A DNA stretch of 29,773 nt from CAYXDR01 sp046498185 (lineage in GTDB: Bacteria > Desulfobacterota > DSM-4660 > Desulfatiglandales > Desulfatiglandaceae), in contig JAWOBE010000095.1 in NCBI GenBank assembly GCA_046498185.1, forward strand, positions 1 through 29,773, read 5' to 3'. The position numbers were made by a program, and so were the translations under genes. This document shows positions 22,686-29,773 of this stretch, piece by piece (the first letter of the stretch is position 1; the number at the start of each line of letters is the position of its first letter). A model generated the notes under the pieces. It had not been told where the DNA came from. It ran no database searches and worked only from the letters and a program-made list of their open reading frames with translations.

Positions 22686-24299
22686 ATGAGCTTTCGGAAA
22701 AAAATTTTGAAATGGTCATCGAAAGGGATCGGCGCGCGGCTGTTAGCGGTTTTCCTTTTCGTTACGACGATCTTCTTTTGGTTTTCAGCCTCCGCCTCGC
22801 AGGCTTGGGCTGAAAGGCTCGTGGTGCTTCACACCAACGACCACCACGGGCATCCCGTCGCTTTCCCGTTTGGAGGGGAGCCCGCCGCCGGAGGACTTCC
22901 GGCCCGGGCGACCCTGGTCGAAAAAATCAGGGCGGCAAACGAAAATGTCCTGGTGCTGGATGCTGGCGATATCAATACCGGCAGACCGGAATCCAATCTG
23001 TTCGACGCACGGCCTGATATCATCGGGTATAATTTCATCGGTTACGACGCGATGGCGATCGGTAATCATGATTTCGACCACGGGAAGCGGGCGCTGGCGG
23101 AGCAGATGGTACTGGCCCGGTTTCCGTTTCTTTCGGCAAATATACGCACCGCATCCGGCAAGCTCCTTGCCCGGCCTTACATCATAAAAAGTTTCAACGG
23201 GTTCAAGGTGGCTGTATTCGGTCTTACCACCGTCAAAACAGCCTTTATAACATATCCTGAGCATATAGCAGGTCTCCATTTCGAAGACGAGGTGGAAACG
23301 GCGCGGAAGCTGGTCCCCCGGCTCAGGAAACAGGCGGATGTGGTGATCGCCTTGGTGCACTTGGGCATTTATGACACTGCGGGGAGGGGATCTCTCAGGC
23401 TTGCCAGGGAAGTCCCCGGAATCGATCTCGTGGTTGACGGGCATAGTCACACGAAGCTCGACAAGGCGGTCCGGGTGAAAAACCGTGTTTCCGGGGAGAT
23501 TGTATCTGTGGTACAGGCCTGGAAGTGGGGTCTTGTGGTCGGAAGAGTGGATATGGATGTTTCCGGAGATAGCGCCTTGGTAATCGGTTTCGAAGCACTC
23601 CCGATAAATTCTCCGCCGGGCAAGGGTGGTTCCCGTGCTGGCAGGATCGAAGAAAACCCGGATCTGTCCGCGGCCCTCGAACCTTTTCTACGAAAAACCG
23701 ATGAAATGCTTTCCGAGCCCATAACCTGGGTGACGGCTGAAATAACCCACCATAAAACCCGAACAAGAGGAACTCCACTCGGGAGGCTTGTGGCTGACGC
23801 CATGATGTGGTCCGCCCGCGCGCTGCAACCGGATTTCGCGGTGCAGAATTCAGGGGGCATCAGGGACGACATCCCGCGTGGGACGCTCACCGCTAAAACA
23901 ATCCACCAGGTGTTGCCTTTCGACAATACCGTGGTGGTGGTTGAGCTGGACGGAAAAGCCATGGGTCGGCTGCTCGAGCACATGGCCGTCGGCGCCGCGC
24001 GGAAGGGAAAGGGCTTCCCCCAGGTTTCAAGCGGGCTTGCGATGAGGGTTGAAGCGGGATCGGGGCGCATACGAAAAGTGCTTATCGGTGGCAAACCGCT
24101 GGACCCGGACGGAACGTACCGCGTGGCGACCAATTCCTACCTTGCCGCCGGCGGGGATGGATATCGTGCGCTCACGCATTCAGGATATATCCATGACACG
24201 TCCATTTGCCAGCGGGACGCTTTGATAGAATACGTCCGTCGCCTGGGTACTCGACTTTCTCCGCCTGAGGTAAAGCCCGGCATCATCGTTGTTCGATGA
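22686..24299 (+). CDS. Exported 5'-nucleotidase / UDP-sugar hydrolase family metallophosphoesterase
   Basis: Periplasmic two-domain hydrolase of 537 aa. A signal peptide with a long positive N region ends near residue 42 (QAWA). The N-terminal calcineurin-like domain shows the two-metal motifs: Asp52-X-His54 in TNDHHG, GDINTG, GNHDFD and DGHSHT. The C-terminal 5'-nucleotidase domain begins near NSGGIRDDIPRG and includes QVLPFDNTVVVVELDG, the substrate-binding region. Likely substrates are extracellular nucleotides, UDP-sugars or related phosphoesters, used for phosphate or nucleoside salvage. ATG 22686 was chosen because the signal peptide follows it. It starts 16 bp after the cupin stop, with a weak ribosome site. 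Its stop is one base from the stop of the convergent gene. Confidence 0.92.
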   Translation: MSFRKKILKWSSKGIGARLLAVFLFVTTIFFWFSASASQAWAERLVVLHTNDHHGHPVAFPFGGEPAAGGLPARATLVEKIRAANENVLVLDAGDINTGRPESNLFDARPDIIGYNFIGYDAMAIGNHDFDHGKRALAEQMVLARFPFLSANIRTASGKLLARPYIIKSFNGFKVAVFGLTTVKTAFITYPEHIAGLHFEDEVETARKLVPRLRKQADVVIALVHLGIYDTAGRGSLRLAREVPGIDLVVDGHSHTKLDKAVRVKNRVSGEIVSVVQAWKWGLVVGRVDMDVSGDSALVIGFEALPINSPPGKGGSRAGRIEENPDLSAALEPFLRKTDEMLSEPITWVTAEITHHKTRTRGTPLGRLVADAMMWSARALQPDFAVQNSGGIRDDIPRGTLTAKTIHQVLPFDNTVVVVELDGKAMGRLLEHMAVGAARKGKGFPQVSSGLAMRVEAGSGRIRKVLIGGKPLDPDGTYRVATNSYLAAGGDGYRALTHSGYIHDTSICQRDALIEYVRRLGTRLSPPEVKPGIIVVR

Positions 24300-24300
24300 A

Positions 24301-26337
24301 TCACTTCCCCTGAAACACCGGTTTGCTTTTGCCCACGCTTTTGAGCCCTGTCAGTGCATCCGCGGTGGAAAATATTTCGGAGAGGTGTTTCAATTCCAGC
24401 CCGGTCGCTTCCGCGAGAGGAAGATGGTATCCCTCGTCAATGATTTGGTCTGCCATCTTAAGCGCCAGCGGGGCCTTGGATGAAATTATTTTGGCGGTTT
24501 TGGCTTCAAAAGCGTCCGAACTCGAAGCATATCCGCCGGACAGCCATGCAGGTATATGTTCGTCACTGAATTTGTCGGCGATTGCGGCCCATTTTTCGGA
24601 AAGCCCTCCGATAAGCCGTCCTTTTTGCCGTTTGATGCAGTCTTCCATCACGAGCCGTTTTACCTCTTGGTCTATTTCGGCGGGCTCCGCGACATAATCG
24701 ACGAGGCCGATTTCAAGGGCTTCCCGGGCAGATAGAATCCGTCCCGTGAAGATCAGGTATTTCGCCAGCTCTTTTCCAACATACCTGCTTGTGCGCTGGG
24801 TCCCGCCCAGGCCGGGGTAAATGCCGATGCCGGTTTCCGGAAACCCCATAACGGCTTTTGTCGACGCAACGATCGCGTCGGCGGTAAGCGCCAGTTCCAG
24901 CCCTCCGCCGAGTGCCAGCCCGTCCACCTTTGCGATCACGGGTTTCCTGCTTTCGTCTATCCGCCAGTATACTTCCTGACCGTAGGACGTGAAATCAAAA
25001 TTGTCCTGAAGCCTTTTCTCCTTTATGCAGTCTATGAAAAAACCAATGTCCGCCCCGGCCACAAAGGCTTTTCCCTTGCTTTCCAGCACGATGGCCCTGG
25101 TTTGCCGGTCGGCTTCGGCCTCGCGGAACGCGTCGTCCAGTTGTCGGATGACGGTATGGTTGAGCGCATTCATTGCCTCAGGCCTTGAAATCATCACCCT
25201 GCCGAGCAGTCCGTCCCTGGAATAGGTGACGTACCTTATATCCCAGGGCTCTCCTGTGTCGGCGCGCTCCGCCAGCGAGGAGGGCACCGAAAGAGCCGGT
25301 CGGTCTGAGACAAGGTCCTGCACCAGGTCCCGCGCTTGCTCAACACCGATTTGATTCATCAACTCGAAGGGCCCGTTGCGCCACCTGAGCCCGACCTTCG
25401 CGCCGAGGTCTATGTCTGCCGGGGAGGCGGTTTCCTCGTCGATCATGCACGATACCACGTAAAACACCGCGGCCAGCAGCCGGTCTCCGGCGCGTTTGAC
25501 AAGTGCTTCGTCCACGGGCTGATTGATGTCCCAGGGCCGGCCGGCTTCAAACTGGGCCTTGAGCCTTGCCGCGGGCGCATAAAATTCTCCGAGGGCGTTT
25601 TCGAGCGATACCGTGGAATGAAACGCGATGGGGATGCCGGTGACATTCATCAATTCGAAAGGCCCCATCCCGACTCCGAATCGCTCTTTTGCGGCCTGCT
25701 CTATCGTGGCGGCTCCGGCCCAGCCTTCATCCAGTATCCGGACGGCTTCATTCAGCCAGGGGACGAAAAAGCGGTTGACAGCAAAGCCGGGGCTGTCCTT
25801 GACGATAATTTCGGTTTTGCCGGTGGCAAGTGCGTAGCGATTCGCGGCTTCCACGGTGTCGGGGGATGTCATGCTTCCGGGGATGATTTCAAGAAGTCTG
25901 TTTTTGGCCGGGTGGTAGAAAAAATGGAGGCCGATGAAACGATCCTGCCTCTCGGTTGCGGCGGCGAGCTCAGACACCGAAAATGAAGAGGTGTTTGTCG
26001 CCAGGATTGTTCGAGGTGAGCACTCCCGATCCAGGTTTTTGAAAAGGTCGCTTTTCGCGTTCATGTCTTCAAAGATGGCTTCTATAACCAGATCGCAGTC
26101 GGCCGTGTCCTTGATGTCGGTCGTGGCGTGAATCCTGCCGATTATTTTTTCCATCTGCTCGGGCCGGAAAATTCCCCTCGAAACACCGTTTTCCAGCGTG
26201 CGCCTGATGTTTTCCATCCCCCGGTCCACGAATTCCTGCTTCATGTCAAGCAGTACGACGTCCAGGCCTTCCTGTGCCGTTTTCTGGGCTATGCCGCTTC
26301 CCATGTTGCCTGCACCGATGACGCCGATTTTTTCCAT
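24301..26337 (-). CDS. Fused 3-hydroxyacyl-CoA dehydrogenase / enoyl-CoA hydratase
   Basis: Two consecutive beta-oxidation steps in one 678-aa cytoplasmic protein. The dehydrogenase is N-terminal: NAD motif GAGNMGSG at about 8-15, His138 and Glu150 as the likely catalytic pair, and two C-terminal helical domains each with a NGPFELMN or MGPFELMN signature. The crotonase-type hydratase is C-terminal, with both catalytic Glu residues at Glu481 (GGGLE) and Glu501 (FPETG) and oxyanion segment VAGADIG. This order is opposite to E. coli FadB/FadJ and matches the type seen in archaea and strict anaerobes. The substrate could be straight-chain, aromatic-ring-derived or amino-acid-derived acyl-CoA. An AAGGAGGA ribosome site precedes ATG 26337. 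It diverges from the MoaD-like gene. Confidence 0.93.
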   Translation of the reverse strand: MEKIGVIGAGNMGSGIAQKTAQEGLDVVLLDMKQEFVDRGMENIRRTLENGVSRGIFRPEQMEKIIGRIHATTDIKDTADCDLVIEAIFEDMNAKSDLFKNLDRECSPRTILATNTSSFSVSELAAATERQDRFIGLHFFYHPAKNRLLEIIPGSMTSPDTVEAANRYALATGKTEIIVKDSPGFAVNRFFVPWLNEAVRILDEGWAGAATIEQAAKERFGVGMGPFELMNVTGIPIAFHSTVSLENALGEFYAPAARLKAQFEAGRPWDINQPVDEALVKRAGDRLLAAVFYVVSCMIDEETASPADIDLGAKVGLRWRNGPFELMNQIGVEQARDLVQDLVSDRPALSVPSSLAERADTGEPWDIRYVTYSRDGLLGRVMISRPEAMNALNHTVIRQLDDAFREAEADRQTRAIVLESKGKAFVAGADIGFFIDCIKEKRLQDNFDFTSYGQEVYWRIDESRKPVIAKVDGLALGGGLELALTADAIVASTKAVMGFPETGIGIYPGLGGTQRTSRYVGKELAKYLIFTGRILSAREALEIGLVDYVAEPAEIDQEVKRLVMEDCIKRQKGRLIGGLSEKWAAIADKFSDEHIPAWLSGGYASSSDAFEAKTAKIISSKAPLALKMADQIIDEGYHLPLAEATGLELKHLSEIFSTADALTGLKSVGKSKPVFQGK

Positions 26338-26372
26338 TTCGTCCTCCTTGGAATTTAGTGTATAAGCATTTC

Positions 26373-26642
26373 ATGGTAAACGTTCACATACATAAAACCC
26401 ACAGGCGGTACACCGGGGGCAGCGAGGTCGTGGCGGTGCAAGGCGACACCGTGGGAAAATGTATCGACGACCTTCTCCGGCGTTATCCGGGCATGCGGGA
26501 GGTCCTATTCGACTCCCGCGGAGCACTCCGTTCGACCATTGAAATATATGTCAACCTTGAGAGCGCCTATCCGGACGAACTGAGAAAGCCCGTCCGGGAC
26601 GGGGACGAGATTCACCTTACGCTGCTGCTAGCCGGAGGTTGA
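26373..26642 (+). CDS. MoaD/ThiS family ubiquitin-fold sulfur carrier
   Basis: An 89-aa beta-grasp protein ending in Gly-Gly (LLLAGG), the C terminus needed for thiocarboxylate formation in MoaD. MoaD donates sulfur in molybdopterin synthesis, and this copy lies next to an oxidoreductase gene predicted to need a tungsten bis-molybdopterin cofactor, so a role in that cofactor is plausible. Start 26373 puts Met one residue before the first beta strand (VNVHIH). A GTG at 26358 would add five residues; neither has a strong ribosome site. It is divergent from the dehydrogenase/hydratase with 35 bp between starts, and convergent with the ferredoxin gene. Confidence 0.85.
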   Translation: MVNVHIHKTHRRYTGGSEVVAVQGDTVGKCIDDLLRRYPGMREVLFDSRGALRSTIEIYVNLESAYPDELRKPVRDGDEIHLTLLLAGG

Positions 26643-26651
26643 GGGCCTGTT

Positions 26652-27149
26652 TCAGACCGCTTCGAGCATTACCGCGGCCTCTTTGCCTGCAGCGGAGAAA
26701 CGGCGTGCGGCGTCCCTCTTTTTATAAAGAACCATGTCGTCCGGTTCCCGGTACTCGATCGCTTTGACCTCGCAGAAACGAGCGCATTGGGGATCCCCAC
26801 CGCACAGCTCGCATTTGAAAACTTTCCTGTCGATCACGTCGAAATTCATCGCCCCGAACGGGCAGACGCTGACGCACATTCTGCAGCCGATGCACAGGTC
26901 GTAGTCCACCACAATACGGTTCAATTCTTCATCCCTTTTCAACGCTTTGACAGGGCACGCGTTGACACAGGGCGCATCGGTGCATTGCTGGCAGCTCATC
27001 GGGACATACAGGCCCTCCGCTTCCCATTTCATCACTCGGATCCGGCTGCGTGCCGGGTTCGAAACCCCTTCGTTGACCACCGAGCAAACAAGTTCACAGA
27101 GCCTGCAGCCGGTGCACTTATGATAATCTATTACCAGGACTTTGGACAT
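26652..27149 (-). CDS. Four-cluster ferredoxin, electron-transfer subunit for aldehyde oxidoreductase
   Basis: A 165-aa HycB/DmsB-like ferredoxin with 16 cysteines in four [4Fe-4S] groups: 12/15/18/22, 53/56/61/65, 86/89/92/96 and 113/116/122/126. It lies 73 bp downstream of the aldehyde oxidoreductase gene on the same strand and probably carries its electrons, as the small Fe-S subunit does in multi-subunit enzymes such as that of Aromatoleum. AGGGGA precedes ATG 27149. The protein has no signal peptide, so it is cytoplasmic. The eventual acceptor (NAD, hydrogenase or a membrane complex) is not encoded here. Similar proteins serve other oxidoreductases, so the partner is inferred from position. 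Confidence 0.9.
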   Translation of the reverse strand: MSKVLVIDYHKCTGCRLCELVCSVVNEGVSNPARSRIRVMKWEAEGLYVPMSCQQCTDAPCVNACPVKALKRDEELNRIVVDYDLCIGCRMCVSVCPFGAMNFDVIDRKVFKCELCGGDPQCARFCEVKAIEYREPDDMVLYKKRDAARRFSAAGKEAAVMLEAV

Positions 27150-27222
27150 CGATTTTTCCCCTTGCTTTCATTTTCAGAAGCCGCCGGTTTACAGTAAGCC
27201 TTGAAAATCAGGCAGGAAAGGC

Positions 27223-29163
27223 CTATATCAAATGAGACGGCTCGTCTTTTAGCCCCAGCCTTTCCAGGGTTTCAGGCTTCGGAACTCCGTTTTCATCTAG
27301 TCCTTTGTACATATAGAACTCGTCGACCATTTTCTGGAATTTCTCCTTGTCTATTTTTGCGCCGATCACGTCCGGGGCGCCCCTGGTGCAGGGTTCGTCG
27401 AAATACCGGTGGTTGAGAGTGTCACCCTTGGCAGGGTCGTTCTTTACGAGCCCTTCCCTCAGGTTGAAGAGGCGCTCTACCATATTACAGCGCTCTGATA
27501 TCTCCCATATCTCGGCAGGAGTGAACTCCAACCCGGTGTTGTAATAAATCACTTTGGCCCAATCTTCGAAATTGGGCAAGGTCGGTCCGAGAAAGGTGGT
27601 GTGATATTTACAAATGCCAAGGCAGTCGACGCCCATGTAGCAGTTTTCCTGCCAGAAAACCTGCCAGGGCTTGCCTTCGTACGAAGTATGCTCGGAGCTC
27701 AGCGGTCCGTCGTAGGGGATCGGGTTTCCGTAAATTTTCCTCAGTACCGGCTCGGGCAGGTGGTAGAGGTCGATCGCCGGCCGGCTCCTAAGGTGGTCGG
27801 AGCCCCTCGAGGACGTGGCGACGTTGAGTGCCAGTGCCGGTGTGGCGCGCTCGTCCGAATGGAGGTTGCTCATGCCTTTTACCTGAATAAGATACTCGAA
27901 TGATTCTTTGCCGATTTTTTCCGCGGCGGCCACACCGCCGTCTGCGAGCACGTCTCCAAGCCATCCTTTTCGGTAGCAGATGCGCTCGATCATCTCCAGG
28001 AGCGCTTCGTCGTTCCCGAACCGGAGGTCCAGCCCGTCGGTCTCCTTGGAGGTCAGTATCCCCAGTTCATAGAGCTCCATTGCCCAGGATATCAGGCTTC
28101 CCGTTTCCAGGTTGTCCATTCCGAACTGGTCCACCAGATGGTTTCCGGTCAACACCGTTACCGCGCTTTTGCAGTCCGGTTCGGCGCCGAAGGCTCCCTG
28201 CGAGGTATATTCCGGGCCTTCGTCGTAGCGCCCGGCAAAGGGGCCTGATGGTATTTTGTATTGAGCCCTGCAGTGCACCTGGCAGCCGAAGCAGCCCGTC
28301 ATATGGTATGGGCCCATTGTTTCTTCGGCGATTTCATCGAGCCTTTCCGGTTCGATGTCGTCCGCATACTCGCACTGGTTGTATTGGAAGTTCCTGGTGC
28401 GGATGCCTCCCCAGGAGTTGGTGGCACCCCAAATAAACGGCGTCCCAAGAGTCCCCTGGGTCTGGTTTACCTTGGATGTAACGATTTGGTCTATGAATCT
28501 TTTATTGTATTCCAGCGCGTCGACCGGGTGGGCGATGCGGATGTCCATCGTTCCCCTGACCGCGATGGCTTTCAGGCTTTTGGAGCCCATCACGCAGCCC
28601 ATTCCGGTTCTGCCGGCGGAATTCTTGATCCCGGTCATGACGTTGGCGAATCTTACCAGGTTTTCTCCGGCCGGGCCGATTACCGCGGATTTGATCTCTT
28701 CGTCCTCCATCTCTCGCCGGATTGCCCACTGGGCCTCGGTGACGCTTTTTCCCCAGATGCCTGTTGCATCCCTGATCTCGATCTCTCCGTTGTGTATCCA
28801 GATGTACACAGGCTTTTCGGCTTTTCCTTTGATAACCAGGTGGTGGAATCCCGCCCAGGCGAGCTCGGGGGCGAAAAAGCCGCCCATGTTGGCGCTTCCC
28901 AAGAGGCCTGTGAGAGGGGATTTCGCCATGAAGTGGGTTCTGGCCGTCGCTGAGGCGCACGTTGCGGTGAGAAACCCCGCGCTGACAATCAGCGTATTGT
29001 CCGGACCGAGTGGATCGGCGCCTTTTTCGGTGTGGTTTAATAGCAGGTAGGCGTCCAGCCCCCTGCCCCCGAGAAATTTCCGGCGGATGTCGAGCGGAAT
29101 CGGGGCGGTTCGGACATCGCCGGTGGAAAGATTTATATAGGCGATTTTTCTATTCAACGCCAT
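27223..29163 (-). CDS. aor: Aldehyde:ferredoxin oxidoreductase family protein (tungsten-type)
   Basis: Large subunit of 646 aa that would oxidise aldehydes to carboxylates, or reduce acids in reverse, with a tungsten bis-pterin and one [4Fe-4S] cluster. Cluster ligands fit Cys291, Cys294 and Cys298 (CFGCQVHC) and Cys518. The pterin motifs Asp-X-X-Gly are at 345-350 (DQFGMD) and 513-518 (DCLGIC). Glu318 (GPEYT) and His457 (SDHLRSR) match active-site residues of the Pyrococcus enzyme. GAGGAG precedes ATG 29163. The gene overlaps a zinc-ribbon gene by 14 bp upstream and is followed by a ferredoxin gene. Aldehyde range is unknown; it is not clearly the BamB benzoyl-CoA reductase, whose N terminus reads differently from memory. 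Confidence 0.93.
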   Translation of the reverse strand: MALNRKIAYINLSTGDVRTAPIPLDIRRKFLGGRGLDAYLLLNHTEKGADPLGPDNTLIVSAGFLTATCASATARTHFMAKSPLTGLLGSANMGGFFAPELAWAGFHHLVIKGKAEKPVYIWIHNGEIEIRDATGIWGKSVTEAQWAIRREMEDEEIKSAVIGPAGENLVRFANVMTGIKNSAGRTGMGCVMGSKSLKAIAVRGTMDIRIAHPVDALEYNKRFIDQIVTSKVNQTQGTLGTPFIWGATNSWGGIRTRNFQYNQCEYADDIEPERLDEIAEETMGPYHMTGCFGCQVHCRAQYKIPSGPFAGRYDEGPEYTSQGAFGAEPDCKSAVTVLTGNHLVDQFGMDNLETGSLISWAMELYELGILTSKETDGLDLRFGNDEALLEMIERICYRKGWLGDVLADGGVAAAEKIGKESFEYLIQVKGMSNLHSDERATPALALNVATSSRGSDHLRSRPAIDLYHLPEPVLRKIYGNPIPYDGPLSSEHTSYEGKPWQVFWQENCYMGVDCLGICKYHTTFLGPTLPNFEDWAKVIYYNTGLEFTPAEIWEISERCNMVERLFNLREGLVKNDPAKGDTLNHRYFDEPCTRGAPDVIGAKIDKEKFQKMVDEFYMYKGLDENGVPKPETLERLGLKDEPSHLI

Positions 29164-29458
29164 GGCCGGCTCCTCTCTTTTTTTTTGATGTTTTTGTTGT
29201 TTCGGGAAGATTCTTTTTCGTGGCTTCCATGGCCAGTTTTTTGTTCGTTTCCCATACCGGCCCGCGGATCCGGGGGAAATCAGGGCGTATCCAGTAAACC
29301 CGGAATTCCATGCCGCATAGAGGGCACTTGACCGTTTTGTCTCCTGCTGCGGGCTGCAGCCTCCCCATGCAACTCGGGTTATGGCATCTGAATTTGCCGT
29401 ACGTTCGGGTTTCCCGCAAAGCTTCCGCGGCCGATTTTTTTTCGACTTCGACAGCCAT
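29150..29458 (-). CDS. Small zinc-ribbon protein leading the aldehyde oxidoreductase operon
   Basis: A 102-aa cytoplasmic protein with a Cys4 site, Cys25/Cys30 and Cys45/Cys48 (RCHNPSC and KCPLC), and a Lys/Thr-rich tail of about 30 residues. It has an excellent ribosome site (AAGGAGG) and is the first gene after the operon promoter. Its end overlaps the oxidoreductase start by 14 bp, so translation is coupled. No named family is recognised. Possible roles are maturation or stabilisation of the oxidoreductase, or regulation; the coupling, not the sequence, supports this. The four metal-type cysteines and strong start signal make it a real gene. Confidence 0.8.
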   Translation of the reverse strand: MAVEVEKKSAAEALRETRTYGKFRCHNPSCMGRLQPAAGDKTVKCPLCGMEFRVYWIRPDFPRIRGPVWETNKKLAMEATKKNLPETTKTSKKKRGAGHGVE

Positions 29459-29550
29459 GCCTCCCTCCTTCTTTATGGTTGAGATCGTTGGGCTTTAAAC
29501 GTTCATCTTTTTACGGGACCATTATCTTTTGCCGTGAAATTCGGTCTTCT

Positions 29551-29570
29551 TGGTTCACCACCATGAACCA
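29551..29570. promoter_or_regulatory. Palindromic operator candidate
   Basis: TGGTTCA (29551-29557) and TGAACCA (29564-29570) form a perfect 7-bp inverted repeat around CCACCA. It lies just downstream of the predicted start of the oxidoreductase operon (about 29576), where a bound repressor would block transcription. The IclR-like gene begins 143 bp away, so it is the obvious candidate to bind. Confidence 0.6.
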
Positions 29571-29582
29571 TATTTTTATGCC

Positions 29583-29610
29583 ATGATATCATTATATAAA
29601 ATAATGTCAA
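29583..29610 (-). promoter_or_regulatory. Promoter of the zinc-ribbon / aldehyde oxidoreductase operon
   Basis: On the minus strand TTGACA (29610-29605) is followed after 16 bases by TATCAT (29588-29583): 6/6 and 5/6 to sigma-70 consensus. The predicted start is near 29576, giving a leader of about 118 bases that includes the 29551-29570 palindrome. Confidence 0.7.
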
Positions 29611-29652
29611 TGGAATTTGAACATGTTATGGCTGATATGACATAATGGCCAC

Positions 29653-29681
29653 TTGACTTATGCAGGAATCCGGTGTATTTT
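29653..29681 (+). promoter_or_regulatory. Promoter of the IclR-like gene
   Basis: TTGACT (29653-29658), 17 bases, TATTTT (29676-29681), with a predicted start near 29688 and a GGAG ribosome site before ATG 29713. It diverges from the oxidoreductase operon promoter, their -35 boxes being 42 bp apart. A weak TTATG-N10-CATAA repeat (29626-29645) lies between them. Confidence 0.6.
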
Positions 29682-29712
29682 ACGAATTGTTGTTCATTAT
29701 GGAGAACGGATA

Positions 29713-29773
29713 ATGAATGCTTACCAGGCACCGGTTGTCACGAAGGCTTTCAGGCTGCTAGATGTTATTTCCA
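29713..29773 (+). CDS. Start of probable IclR-family transcriptional regulator (cut by window end)
   Basis: Only the first 20 codons are in the window: MNAYQAPVVTKAFRLLDVIS. The pattern of a short lead, APVV, then a helix with KAFRLLDVIS resembles the N-terminal winged-helix start of IclR regulators (typically a helix of the type RAL-ILD-L). GGAG lies eight bases before the ATG and a good promoter is upstream. It is divergent from the oxidoreductase operon and probably regulates it. With so little sequence the family call is tentative, but that a gene starts here is well supported. Confidence 0.6.
   Translation, partial: MNAYQAPVVTKAFRLLDVIS

Noticed and set aside
28261..29050. Two overlapping ~230-codon plus-strand open frames opposite the aldehyde oxidoreductase gene
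   Set aside because: Both are mirror frames of a gene with intact cofactor motifs.
27223..29163. BamB benzoyl-CoA reductase subunit with BamC-like ferredoxin
   Set aside because: Length and partner are similar, but the N-terminal and middle segments recalled for BamB do not match; other bam genes are absent. General AOR family is the safe call.

Overview
The window looks like chromosomal DNA of an anaerobic, Gram-negative member of the Desulfobacterota (former Deltaproteobacteria). That is inferred from gene content: a split B12-dependent methylmalonyl-CoA mutase with a biotin-dependent carboxyltransferase, a tungsten-type aldehyde:ferredoxin oxidoreductase with a four-cluster ferredoxin, a fused hydroxyacyl-CoA dehydrogenase/enoyl-CoA hydratase, a membrane polyferredoxin with a Tat-exported DUF362 partner, and Kdo transferase (lipid A biosynthesis). 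No rRNA, phage, transposase gene or CRISPR array is visible.

Region 1 (1-11847) is one long run of minus-strand genes. In transcription order they are a small biotin carrier, an acyl-CoA carboxyltransferase, methylmalonyl-CoA mutase large subunit and B12 subunit, a DMT-type transporter, Kdo transferase (waaA), a TPM-domain protein, a nucleotidyltransferase-like protein, LemA, an Smr-domain protein, AzlC, AzlD and a YcbB-type L,D-transpeptidase. The first four form a methylmalonyl-CoA module linking propionyl-CoA and succinyl-CoA. No biotin carboxylase, epimerase or mutase chaperone is encoded beside them. TPM and LemA flank a nucleotidyltransferase that lacks one catalytic acid.

Region 2 (11848-17568): a divergent intergenic stretch with mirrored TTGACA boxes precedes plus-strand genes: an isolated type IV pilus platform protein (pilC), a TIGR03960/DUF2344-type radical SAM protein and ribonuclease G, whose Shine-Dalgarno sequence lies in a hairpin loop.

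Region 3 (17577-19204): a small zinc-ribbon gene and tRNA-Thr(CGT) with a clear promoter are on the minus strand. About 1.2 kb without genes follows. It is packed with three degenerate copies of a long interspersed repeat, REP-like GTGG/GTAG hairpins and other palindromes.

Region 4 (19205-24299) is a plus-strand run: a small lipoprotein, a Tat-exported DUF362 protein and a membrane polyferredoxin (tightly coupled; proposed here as a transmembrane electron conduit), then an unknown 73-aa protein, a cupin and an exported 5'-nucleotidase-type phosphoesterase.

Region 5 (24301-29773): the fused dehydrogenase/hydratase (minus) diverges from a MoaD-like ubiquitin-fold protein (plus). The minus-strand operon of zinc ribbon, aldehyde oxidoreductase and ferredoxin starts at a strong promoter with a 7-6-7 bp palindrome just downstream of it. 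It diverges from the first 20 codons of a probable IclR-family regulator cut by the window edge.
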